Position numbers and translations under genes: made by a program. DNA of 64,000 nt from Pseudomonas psychrophila (GTDB lineage: Bacteria > Pseudomonadota > Gammaproteobacteria > Pseudomonadales > Pseudomonadaceae): the NCBI RefSeq assembly GCF_001043005.1, contig NZ_JYKZ01000002.1, positions 186,001 through 250,000 on the forward strand. Direction: 5' to 3'. Shown in pieces: positions 8,273-16,809 of the stretch (positions within the stretch are counted from its first letter, which is position 1; each line of letters starts with the position of its first letter). The notes under the pieces are model-generated. The model was given only the letters and a program-made list of their open reading frames with translations. It was not told the origin of the DNA and did no database searches.

Positions 8273-11200
8273 ATGAGCGCTCAAAAACTGGCCATGATTG
8301 ATAACGCCGCTCAGGCCGAACGCGCCGCCAGGGCGCAGCCTCACGTCGACGTCAAAAGCCCCCTGACGCCATGCCCGGCTCACCAGCCTGAAGTGTTCGT
8401 GGTGCCCGTGCGGTACGCCTTGGCGCAAGAACAAGCCACTCATCCCTGTTGCTCCCCCGGCGTGACCACCCAAAGCCACCCCATGGCCGCGCGACGTCTG
8501 CGGGTCGGCTTTTTGTACCTGTGGCAGGAAAAAGGCCCGCTCCAGCGTTATGCCGTGTCGCCCACTGGCAGGCTCCAGCCACAAGCGCTGGAGGCCGAGG
8601 CTACCCACGTACCCGACGGCACGTTGACGGGGCTGGCGTTGCACAAGTACCACGACGCCTGGATGCTTTACACCGAATTCCCACTCGACCCGCAACACTG
8701 CGCCTTGCTCAGCGACAACCCCGCCAAACGCAGTGCGCACATGCGCCATGTGGCCTTGCGCACCGTGGCCAACGAGCTGCAAGCCGACCATTGCCCGCCC
8801 CTTGAACACGCCACCGAGGTGATGGCTGAACTCATCCCCGACACCTACGCCCAATCGATGAAGGCCGATCAAAAAGCCGGGGGCGATGACACCCGGGCGT
8901 TGGGTGAAACGGTGATGAATGCCCCCTCCAAGGCCAACATCAAGGCTTACACCGATGCCATGTACCGCGCCCGCGAACGCGAAAAAATCATCGCCCAACA
9001 CCCCGACGCCCCTGACCAGGCACCCGGCGAGTGGAGTGCCGAGCCGTGGGACGGCCAGGGCACCCAGACCTGGCTGGAGGCCGCCACGGCTGAGGCCAGG
9101 GCGTTGTACCCGGTATTCGTGTGCCTGGACGATGATCTGGGGGTGCTGCGCGACATCAACCACGATCAGGAACGGGTTGAATCGAGCCACGAACAGTGGG
9201 TGGGCGACAACAACCTGCGCTTGAACATCGGCGGCTTTATTCGCAGCCTGATCACCGAAGATGGCGCTGAGGTGGCAGGCACCCTGAGCTACCGGTACAA
9301 GGATCGGGACATCAGCCTTACGCCCGAACAGGGCAAAATCATGCTCGACGCCCAGCAGCGGCTGGAAGAAGCACTCAAGATCGAAACCCAAAACCGCCAG
9401 TACGGTGGCCAGCCGAGCAGAGCCGAAGCCGCTGCCCGCGATGCTCATATCCAGAGCATTGTCGGCCCGGTGCGCAGCTTTATTCCGAGCGACCTGTACA
9501 CCGAAGTGGAAGCGTTGGTGCGTGAATACCGCGCCGAAAAACAGTCCAACCTCGACAACGACCACTTCAGCGCCAAGGTTAGCGAGTACATTGACTTGCC
9601 GGCCATGAACACCTGGCTCGACACCACCGCCCCGGTCCATTACCAACATGTCGAACAGCGCCACAACGCCTTGTTTGCCGACCGAGGCCAATACCTCACA
9701 CGCTCCCACAGCGGCACCTGGTTCGTCGATTACTACGACGTTGAAAGCCGCCAGTGGCTCACCGAACTGGCCACCGGCTGCCTGAGCGCCCAATGCACCC
9801 GGGCCAAGGGTGCAGAGCAATATGCCGACTACGTGCGCGCGCCCGACGAAGGCGCGCTCAAACACCTGTTCCACGCTTGGACGCCCTCGATCGATGCGGG
9901 CATTGTCGGCACCGGTCGCTTGGGGGAAATACTGGCTGCCCTGGGCTCAGAAAACCGCGAGGCAACCCGTCAGCTGTTTGCGCCCCTGAGCGCCGTGATT
10001 GCCAACGACATCGCAGCCATGGCCCGCCACGCCCAGGAGCCCTGGAGCGTACTGGTCAACCGGTTGGCAGCGTCGCTGCTGATCCTCAAGGGCGACAAAA
10101 CCTTCAGCAGCGCCTGGGTGGGTATCTTCGTCGCTGCACGCCTGGGCAGCGATGCGCGCTTGCAGGCCGTGACCCACGCGGGCAGGCAGATATGGACCCT
10201 GCTGGGGGAAAAAGCCGAGGGCCTCAACCACTGGGTCAAGACCACGGGGCAAGCCATCGGCGCCGGGCGCATGGAACGCGTGACCAACTCCCCGCTGATC
10301 AGCAACAGCGGCGGCGTGGTGCCATTGGCGGCGTTGCTGCTGAACACGCTCAATGCGAACAACTACCTGAGCCAAGCCGCAGCGCTGGAAGGGATGGATG
10401 ATCAGCGGGTTAACGACACGGTGTCGGCTTCGTTGTATGCCTCGGCGGCGTTGGTGGCGGTGGTTGATAGTCAGGTTAGGAAGGGGTTGGGTAGGGATCG
10501 GTTCCATTTCTATGGTTCAGCAGGGCCAACGCTTACTTTGTTTGGGGGGGTGATTGGTGGGTTGTCATTTGTTGCGGCTGTAAATGAGTTCAGATCTTTG
10601 CAAATACAGTTAGAGAACGCACAGACACACATCGATCCCTGGCTAGAGATGCGCCAAACGGTGGTAGGAGGGCAAGTAGTCGCTTATGGGGCACAGGCTC
10701 TTATAGGGGTGTTTCAAACAAGTAAAGCACTGGCAGGTTTAATCGAAGTAGAAGTCGCCATCATGCGTTACACGCTGTACATGGGGCCGTTGAACTGGAT
10801 TATTGCCGCACTGGGCGTGTTGTACCTGATCGCCTGGTTCTTTCAGCAAACCCCGGTGCAAAACTTCCTCAACTCCTGCTGCTGGTCCAAAGCACGAGCC
10901 AGGAAATTAGACCCGATCCCCGCCAAAGCCCAGCAAAACGAGCTCCATGCGCTATACGGCATCCTGTATACACCCCGCGTCAGCATGCAAAGCAGCTCCG
11001 AGACAGGCGGTTCCAATGGACCATCTGGGCTGTCGTTCGTCAGCTCCATCAACGCCCTGACCATCGACCTACCGGGAGCAGAACCGGGTACCGCCTACCT
11101 TGAACTGAGCATGATGGGCGACCCCGTGGACTCCCAAGCCTACCGTTACCTGATCAAAAACAGCCCTCACAATAACTACAAACCCCCTCGTCCCTGGCGT

Positions 11201-11545
11201 GACATGACACCTCATTGGCTGTCCACCAGCGCGTGCCAATGGATACCGTTCCAGGAAGGCCAAGGCTTGCGCCTGAGTGGCCCGTTTAAAACTCTGTCGA
11301 ACGTATTAAGCACGTCGCCAGCCACTGTTTCGCTTCGTTTGCGCTATCGCACACCCTTGATTGCCATGCTGGGCGCTCACAACTTTGTCGGTGGCGAACG
11401 GGGTGTTGCTTTTACCCTCACCAACAACGACGGGGTGATAGCCCTGCGTAACGACCCGACCCCCGAACTGGATCGAGTGCCAACCTACGCCCTCGGCAAG
11501 GGCCATCCCGGCGCCATTTACCTGCAACCCAAGGACAAGCCATGA
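8273..11545 (+). CDS. T6SS pore-forming effector, VasX/BTH_I2691-like
   Basis: A 1090-residue protein whose N-terminus (about residues 40-180, with VVPVRYALAQEQ and LRVGFLYLWQEKGP) matches the VasX/BTH_I2691 T6SS effector type. Members known from other bacteria insert into target membranes and dissipate the membrane potential. A long helical middle follows, then a hydrophobic part at about 740-870 (FGGVIGGLSFVAAV; MGPLNWIIAALGVLYLIAWF), then a C-terminal beta-rich segment. The 3' end overlaps the next gene as ATGA. Codon use changes sharply from about 10410 to 10770, which suggests a mosaic origin. A GGGGGGG run at 10544-10550 lies in frame. Family assignment rests on motifs and gene context. 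Confidence 0.85.
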   Translation: MSAQKLAMIDNAAQAERAARAQPHVDVKSPLTPCPAHQPEVFVVPVRYALAQEQATHPCCSPGVTTQSHPMAARRLRVGFLYLWQEKGPLQRYAVSPTGRLQPQALEAEATHVPDGTLTGLALHKYHDAWMLYTEFPLDPQHCALLSDNPAKRSAHMRHVALRTVANELQADHCPPLEHATEVMAELIPDTYAQSMKADQKAGGDDTRALGETVMNAPSKANIKAYTDAMYRAREREKIIAQHPDAPDQAPGEWSAEPWDGQGTQTWLEAATAEARALYPVFVCLDDDLGVLRDINHDQERVESSHEQWVGDNNLRLNIGGFIRSLITEDGAEVAGTLSYRYKDRDISLTPEQGKIMLDAQQRLEEALKIETQNRQYGGQPSRAEAAARDAHIQSIVGPVRSFIPSDLYTEVEALVREYRAEKQSNLDNDHFSAKVSEYIDLPAMNTWLDTTAPVHYQHVEQRHNALFADRGQYLTRSHSGTWFVDYYDVESRQWLTELATGCLSAQCTRAKGAEQYADYVRAPDEGALKHLFHAWTPSIDAGIVGTGRLGEILAALGSENREATRQLFAPLSAVIANDIAAMARHAQEPWSVLVNRLAASLLILKGDKTFSSAWVGIFVAARLGSDARLQAVTHAGRQIWTLLGEKAEGLNHWVKTTGQAIGAGRMERVTNSPLISNSGGVVPLAALLLNTLNANNYLSQAAALEGMDDQRVNDTVSASLYASAALVAVVDSQVRKGLGRDRFHFYGSAGPTLTLFGGVIGGLSFVAAVNEFRSLQIQLENAQTHIDPWLEMRQTVVGGQVVAYGAQALIGVFQTSKALAGLIEVEVAIMRYTLYMGPLNWIIAALGVLYLIAWFFQQTPVQNFLNSCCWSKARARKLDPIPAKAQQNELHALYGILYTPRVSMQSSSETGGSNGPSGLSFVSSINALTIDLPGAEPGTAYLELSMMGDPVDSQAYRYLIKNSPHNNYKPPRPWRDMTPHWLSTSACQWIPFQEGQGLRLSGPFKTLSNVLSTSPATVSLRLRYRTPLIAMLGAHNFVGGERGVAFTLTNNDGVIALRNDPTPELDRVPTYALGKGHPGAIYLQPKDKP
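10410..10770. other. Compositionally atypical segment inside the effector gene
   Basis: Codons switch from mostly C/G-ending to many T- and A-ending ones (TTT, GTT, ATA, TTA, CTA-type). In 10561-10620 I count 24 G+C of 60 bases, against 36 of 60 in 9721-9780 of the same gene. The segment encodes the start of the hydrophobic, probably membrane-inserting part. The frame is intact across both edges. Confidence 0.65.
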
Positions 11546-12465
11546 GCACGCCACCAGCCGGAGCCACCAAAAAACGGATTTTTTCGCGTGATGATTATTT
11601 GGCGCCATTGCCTGTTCCAACAGGCAGAAAACCTTCAGATGTGCTCAACACCATTTGGCGCAAGAGCGAGGTGTTTATTGATATAGGCAACTACAGCATT
11701 GGTTCGGCAGTGATGACCATTTGGCCGATGGTCATGTTATTTACGCTAATGAACTACATCAACCCCGATCCTTTAATTTGGGGCGGTGGGCTAATCATAG
11801 TAGGCATCCCAATTTTATTCGTAATCCTAGGCCTCTTCCGCGAAGTCCCCCTCCCCGTACGTTTCAATCGTCAACGCCGAGAAGTCTGCGTACCGATGGA
11901 AGACGGCGACTATTGGATTGTGCCTTGGGAAAGTGTCACCGCTGCCGCCACTCAGCACTCATCGACAAGCCAGGCGGGCAAAAATACGATGGGTTTATTG
12001 ATCGTGGGTTTCGAAAACCCGGACCCCTTGGCCAAGGAAGATAACAAACACTTTTATTTCGCCTTCAATTGCGGCGGCGGCACCACGGCGATGGCGCTGT
12101 GGGAATGCATGCGCAGTTACATGGAAGTCGGGCCTGATGCGGCACCAGAAGCAGCCGCACTTAACTCAGGAGGAAGCTGGCGCTATTACATCGACTACCT
12201 TAACGGCAGAGCCAATAAATATGGCTGGCTTATAACGTTTTTATGGGATGGTCTGGTCGGAATATTGGTGTTCAATGCCCCTTTGGCTACCTATCTCCAA
12301 AGAAAGAAACTGTACCCACCACCGCAGTTGACCCATCCCGACATCATCGAATGGTCAAAACCCCTCCCGCCGGAACAATGGGCCAAACGCTCCCCGGAAC
12401 TTGAACAGGCCATCGCCAAACGCGAAGCCGAACTCGCCGCGCTGGCGGTGCAAGAAACAGCATGA
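11542..12465 (+). CDS. DUF6708-like membrane protein, probable immunity factor of the T6SS effector
   Basis: A 307-residue integral membrane protein with predicted membrane segments at about residues 53-72 (AVMTIWPMVMLFTLMNYI), 78-100 (LIWGGGLIIVGIPILFVILG) and 228-250. A soluble domain at about 105-220 lies between them, including VPLPVRFNRQRREV and HFYFAFNCGGG. It resembles the DUF6708 proteins that follow VasX-type effectors in pseudomonads. Its start overlaps the effector stop as ATGA. A membrane protein encoded directly after a pore-forming toxin is most simply its immunity protein, but this is inferred and an accessory role is possible. Rare codons (CTA, ATA, TTA) cluster around 11780-11830, a sign of foreign origin. 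Confidence 0.8.
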   Translation: MSTPPAGATKKRIFSRDDYLAPLPVPTGRKPSDVLNTIWRKSEVFIDIGNYSIGSAVMTIWPMVMLFTLMNYINPDPLIWGGGLIIVGIPILFVILGLFREVPLPVRFNRQRREVCVPMEDGDYWIVPWESVTAAATQHSSTSQAGKNTMGLLIVGFENPDPLAKEDNKHFYFAFNCGGGTTAMALWECMRSYMEVGPDAAPEAAALNSGGSWRYYIDYLNGRANKYGWLITFLWDGLVGILVFNAPLATYLQRKKLYPPPQLTHPDIIEWSKPLPPEQWAKRSPELEQAIAKREAELAALAVQETA

Positions 12466-12605
12466 ACCAGCAAACACTGCACTTCATGGATTTACGACTG
12501 CTACATCGCAACCGGACGCAGCCTCGCAAAACCCGTCAACTGCTACAAGCTGGGACATGCGTTATTTACCTGCTACCCAAGGTCAAGGCATGGGCTCGTC
12601 ATTGA
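12462..12605 (+). CDS. Possible 47-residue ORF closing the T6SS module
   Basis: An ATG overlapping the stop of the preceding gene (ATGA) opens a 47-codon frame ending at 12605, rich in Arg, Lys and Leu. It continues the coupling pattern of this module, but its last 23 bases run into the 3' end of the opposite-strand RND gene. The product resembles nothing I know. It may be the stub of a gene broken where the module joins the core genome, or a chance frame. Confidence 0.25.
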   Translation: MNQQTLHFMDLRLLHRNRTQPRKTRQLLQAGTCVIYLLPKVKAWARH

Positions 12606-15600
12606 CTGGAGCAGCCAAATGCCTTTTCGAGATCAGCGTGTAAATCGACGGCAACACAAACAACGTAAACAGCGTCCCGACCACCATTCCCACCACGATT
12701 ACGATGCCCAGCCCGAAGCGGCTGCTGGCGCCCGCGCCGCTGGCAAACAATAGCGGCACCAAGCCCACGACCATCGCGGCGGTAGTCATTAGGATCGGCC
12801 GCAGGCGAATACGCGCAGAGCGGATAATCGCGTGAGTGGGGGAGCACCCCGTGGTCATTTGCAGTTCGTTGGCAAATTCAACCATCAAAATACCGTGTTT
12901 GCTGATCAGGCCAATCAGCGTTACCAGCCCTATCTGCGTGTAGATGTTGAGCGTGGCCCAGCCCAGCGCCAATGGAATCAAGGCGCCGCAGATGGACAGC
13001 GGTACGGTGATCAGGATGATCAGCGGGTCTCGCAGGCTTTCGTACTGCGCCGCCAGCACCATGTAAATCACGATCAGGGCGAACAGGAACGTCAGCATCA
13101 GCGCGTTGCCTTCGTGAATAAACTGGCGCGAATCGGACTGCCAGTCGTGGCTGAAGCTGGCGGGCAGTTGATCGCTTTGGGCGGCCAAAAAGACGACCGC
13201 TTCTCCCAGGCTTACTCCCGGCGCGGCAATGCCCTGCAAGGTCGCTGAATTTTGCTGGTTGAACTGCCTGAGGCGGTTGGGCTGGATATTGCTGTGCAGG
13301 CTGACCACGGTGGATAGCGGCACTTGCACCCCACTATCGGTCGTGAGGTAGAAGCCGTTCAAGGCCTCTGGAGTCAGACGCTGGCTGGCCTGGGATTGTG
13401 CGATCACATCATAGGAGCGGCCTTGCATCGCGAACCGGTTGGTGTAGTTCTCACCAACGAGTATGGCCAGGGTGCTGGCGATGTCTTGCAGGCGGATGCC
13501 CAGACTGTTGGCCTTGCTGCGGTCGATCCGGACTTCGGTCACCGGGTTGTTGAAGTCGAGGTCGCTGTCGACCACAGCAAATAAACCGCTGGCCCGTGCC
13601 TGTTTTTTTATCTGCTCCATGGCCAGATACAGGGAGCGGTAATCCTCGGTGCTGCGGATTACCAGCTGTATCGGCAAGCCTCCCGTGGAGGCGGGCAGAG
13701 GTGGCATCTGGAATACGAATATGGAGTTGCCTTCAACCCCGTCTACCTGTTGTTGCAGTTCGCTCTGGATCTGTGCGGCGCTACGCTCGCGCTGCTTCCA
13801 TTCCTTGAGATTGATCCCGGCGTAGCTGGCGGCCACACCATCGGTGCCGTTGATGATCCATGTCCCGGTCGCTTCCGGGATGGCGCCGAGCACCTGGCTC
13901 AATTGCGCGGCGTAGCGCTCTACAAAATCGAGGTTGGCGTGTTGTGGGGACTTGATTGCCAACAGCAAGTTGCCCTGGTCTTCGTTGGGCGCCAGTTCTT
14001 TTGCTGCCTGGCCGTAGAGCAGCGGCAGGCTGATCAGGATCAGGAATGCAAACACCAGTACCACGCTGCGTCCACGCAATGACTTCAACAAGCCACGTTG
14101 ATAGCGTCGTGACAAACGGTGGAAGAAGCTCTCGGCCATCAACCCCATACGCCCTTCGTTTTGTCCCGCTGGCAGCAGTTTGGCGCACATCACCGGGGTC
14201 AGAGTCAGGGCGATAACCCCCGAGACCAATACCGCCCCGGCCAGGGTCAAGGCGAACTCCTTGAACAGTGCGCCGGTCAGACCATTCATCAAGCCTATGG
14301 GCATGTAAACCGCCGCCAGGGTGATGGTCATGGCAATCACCGGCGCAGCGATTTCCCGGGCGCCAATGAGTGCCGCCTGCAGTGGGGCGAGGCCCTCCTT
14401 GATATGGCGGTGGATGTTTTCGGTGACCACAATCGCGTCGTCCACCACCAGTCCGATGGCAAGCACCATCGCCAGCAGGGTGAGCAGGTTAATGCTAAAT
14501 CCGAACAGCGCCATCAATGCCAGGGCACCGAGTATCGACAACGGGATGCTGAGGATCGGGATCAGTACGGTGCGCCATGAACCCAGGCACAAAAAAATGA
14601 TTGCCACGACGATCAGTATCGCTTCAAGCAGGGTCTGGATTACCTCCAGAATCGAGGCCTCGATAAAGTGCGCGGTCTCGAAGGCCAACGCCACTTCAAC
14701 CCCCGGCGGCAGGGTCTTTTGGATGTCGGGCAGCAGGCGCTTGATACCGTCAACGATCAACAGCGGATTGCCCTTGGGTGTGGCATACAGCCCTAGATGC
14801 ACGGCAGGTTTACCGTCCATCAGGGCGCTGGTTTCGTAGGCGGCAGCACCCAGTTCGATGTCAGCGATATCACTCAGGCGCAGTAAGTGATCGCCGCGAT
14901 TGCTGATTACCAGGTCACGAAATTCGTTGAGGGAATTGAGGTCACTGTTGACCTGAATCGCGGAGACTACGTACTGGCCCTTGATTTGCCCCGGTGCGGC
15001 CTGGAAGTTGTTGGCGCGGATCGCCTGCTCAACCTGTGCGGCGCTGATACCGTGGCCGGCCATGCGCTGCGGGTCGAGCCACAGGCGCATCGCCAGGCGC
15101 TGGCCACCAAAGGTTTCGACCTTGGCCACGCCTTCGATCGTGGCGAACAAGGGCTGCACCACCCGGTTCAGGTAGTCGCTCAAGGCCGGTGCTGACAGGC
15201 TCTCGCTGGTAAAACCGACATAGGCCACGGCAGTGGACTCGCCGGCCGAACGTTCGATCACCGGGTCGTAGGCCTGCTCCGGCAGGCGATATTTGACTTG
15301 ATTGACCTTGGCGATCACCTCGCTAAGGGCTTTTGCCGAGTCCTGGTTGAGCGCCATGCGCAAGGTCACCAGGCTGTGGCCCTGCACCGAAGACGAACTG
15401 ATGTAGTCGACACCCTCCACCGAAGCCAGGGACTGGTTGATGGGTTGGGTGATAAAGCCCTGCATCAATTCGGCCGGGGCCCCGGGGTAATCGGTGCTGA
15501 CGGTAATCACCGAGCTTTCCAGCAGCGGGTACTGACGCACGGGTAATCCCATATAGGCTTTGAGCCCGGCCAGCAGGATCATCAAGCTGACCACAAGGGC

Positions 15601-15639
15601 CAGCACCGGGCGGCGCACAAAAATATCGGTAAATTTCAC
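12583..15639 (-). CDS. RND efflux transporter, inner-membrane subunit
   Basis: A 1018-residue AcrB/MexB-type resistance-nodulation-division pump that exports substrates with proton antiport as part of a tripartite system. The family start FTDIFVRRPVLALV is present. The proton-relay Asp pair is in LVVDDAIVV (TM4), with the partner Lys in LISKHGILM (TM10), so the pump should be functional. The start is a GTG that overlaps the adaptor stop (GTGA), showing coupled translation. No outer-membrane channel gene is adjacent, so it probably uses a TolC/OprM-type protein encoded elsewhere. The substrate is unknown. It is slightly shorter than MexB. Confidence 0.93.
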   Translation of the reverse strand: MKFTDIFVRRPVLALVVSLMILLAGLKAYMGLPVRQYPLLESSVITVSTDYPGAPAELMQGFITQPINQSLASVEGVDYISSSSVQGHSLVTLRMALNQDSAKALSEVIAKVNQVKYRLPEQAYDPVIERSAGESTAVAYVGFTSESLSAPALSDYLNRVVQPLFATIEGVAKVETFGGQRLAMRLWLDPQRMAGHGISAAQVEQAIRANNFQAAPGQIKGQYVVSAIQVNSDLNSLNEFRDLVISNRGDHLLRLSDIADIELGAAAYETSALMDGKPAVHLGLYATPKGNPLLIVDGIKRLLPDIQKTLPPGVEVALAFETAHFIEASILEVIQTLLEAILIVVAIIFLCLGSWRTVLIPILSIPLSILGALALMALFGFSINLLTLLAMVLAIGLVVDDAIVVTENIHRHIKEGLAPLQAALIGAREIAAPVIAMTITLAAVYMPIGLMNGLTGALFKEFALTLAGAVLVSGVIALTLTPVMCAKLLPAGQNEGRMGLMAESFFHRLSRRYQRGLLKSLRGRSVVLVFAFLILISLPLLYGQAAKELAPNEDQGNLLLAIKSPQHANLDFVERYAAQLSQVLGAIPEATGTWIINGTDGVAASYAGINLKEWKQRERSAAQIQSELQQQVDGVEGNSIFVFQMPPLPASTGGLPIQLVIRSTEDYRSLYLAMEQIKKQARASGLFAVVDSDLDFNNPVTEVRIDRSKANSLGIRLQDIASTLAILVGENYTNRFAMQGRSYDVIAQSQASQRLTPEALNGFYLTTDSGVQVPLSTVVSLHSNIQPNRLRQFNQQNSATLQGIAAPGVSLGEAVVFLAAQSDQLPASFSHDWQSDSRQFIHEGNALMLTFLFALIVIYMVLAAQYESLRDPLIILITVPLSICGALIPLALGWATLNIYTQIGLVTLIGLISKHGILMVEFANELQMTTGCSPTHAIIRSARIRLRPILMTTAAMVVGLVPLLFASGAGASSRFGLGIVIVVGMVVGTLFTLFVLPSIYTLISKRHLAAPVNDEPMP

Positions 15640-16769
15640 TCCAGGACTCCTGCGTCAACGGTCACTACGCTATGGGTCATGGGCTCGATACGTGCGCCAT
15701 CGCTGAGTTTGATCTGGCCTGAAATCACCACGTTATCCTCCCGTGCCAGGCCCTGGGTGATCACCACCCAGCCATCGCGCCGCTCGCCGGTTTTGACCGA
15801 GATCCGACGGACAGTGGGGGGTTCGGTAGGTTGCACGACATAGAGATCTTCGCCATAGGCGCTATAGGTCACTGCCGTTTCCGGCACGCTCAAGGTGTTT
15901 TCGGGCAGGGGCTGGGGTAAACGTACCCGGGCGAACATACGGGGCAGGGCGGCAATAGGTGGGTTTTGCAGGCGGGCCTGAATATTCACGGTGCGTGTGC
16001 GTTCAATGAACGGGTCGATGCTACTGACCACTGCCGTCAATGGTTGATGGGGCAGGGCGTCGAGTTCGATCTGTAGCGTGTTGCCGATAGCGAAGTGGGA
16101 AAGGGATTGCTCGGGGACACTGAAATTGACGTACAAGCCCTTGGTGCCGATGAGATTGATCAGGGTGTCGCCCGGGTTTACGTACTGGCCCAAATGGACT
16201 TTGCGAATCCCCAGGGTACCCGCGAACGGTGCGCGGATGGTGCGTTGTTCGATCTGTGCGATCAGCCCCTGAACTGCTCCGCGGGCGGTGGTAAATTCGG
16301 CTTGGGCATTGTCCAGTGCCTCGCGTGAAATGGCATTGGAACCAATCAGTTTTTTCATCCGGTCAAGGCGTACCCGGGTGTTGTCCAGCTGACCCTGCAA
16401 GCGCACCAGTTGGCCGCGCTCTGGTGCATCATTAAGCCGCAGCAGTACCTGTCCGCGCTCAACCCGTTGCCCGGACTCAATCGGCAGTTCGACGATACGG
16501 CCGCCAATCTCGGCGGGCACGCCGACTTCCTCCACCGCTTCCAGCTCACCAATGGCGTCGAGAAAGCGCACAAAGGGCTGATTGCTGACGCTAGCCACGG
16601 CCACTTTGACCGGCGCGGCGACAAGGGGGGCGGGCGCCGGTTGTTGCCGGTGCCAAAGTCCCCAGGCGATCAGAGCCAGTAAAAGGGCTAAAAGCGCGTA
16701 CTTGGTTCGGCGTGAGGTAAGCTTGCCGCTGTTACGCGCTGAGTCAGTGAGTCGTTTTGGGTCAAGCAT
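15636..16769 (-). CDS. RND efflux periplasmic adaptor (membrane fusion protein)
   Basis: A 377-residue HlyD/AcrA-type adaptor linking the RND pump to an outer-membrane channel. One N-terminal membrane anchor lies at about residues 21-40 (KYALLALLLALIAWGLW) and no lipobox is visible. The lipoyl/barrel-sandwich halves are around GELEAVEEVGVPAEIGGR and IRAPFAGTLGIRKVHLGQYV, on either side of a coiled-coil hairpin. The beta-barrel and membrane-proximal domains follow. The ATG at 16769 is preceded by GGGAG. It is the first gene of the operon and is read divergently from the LysR gene, with only 40 bases between the start codons. Confidence 0.93.
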   Translation of the reverse strand: MLDPKRLTDSARNSGKLTSRRTKYALLALLLALIAWGLWHRQQPAPAPLVAAPVKVAVASVSNQPFVRFLDAIGELEAVEEVGVPAEIGGRIVELPIESGQRVERGQVLLRLNDAPERGQLVRLQGQLDNTRVRLDRMKKLIGSNAISREALDNAQAEFTTARGAVQGLIAQIEQRTIRAPFAGTLGIRKVHLGQYVNPGDTLINLIGTKGLYVNFSVPEQSLSHFAIGNTLQIELDALPHQPLTAVVSSIDPFIERTRTVNIQARLQNPPIAALPRMFARVRLPQPLPENTLSVPETAVTYSAYGEDLYVVQPTEPPTVRRISVKTGERRDGWVVITQGLAREDNVVISGQIKLSDGARIEPMTHSVVTVDAGVLE

Positions 16770-16809
16770 GCAGCGCTCCCTTGGAGTTGGAAATGACAGG
16801 AGAGTCGGG

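Noticed and set aside
8258..9874. Open frame of about 538 codons on the minus strand inside the effector gene
   Set aside because: It lies wholly opposite a gene with clear family motifs and is rich in Val, Gly and Ala, the usual artefact of high-GC antisense frames.
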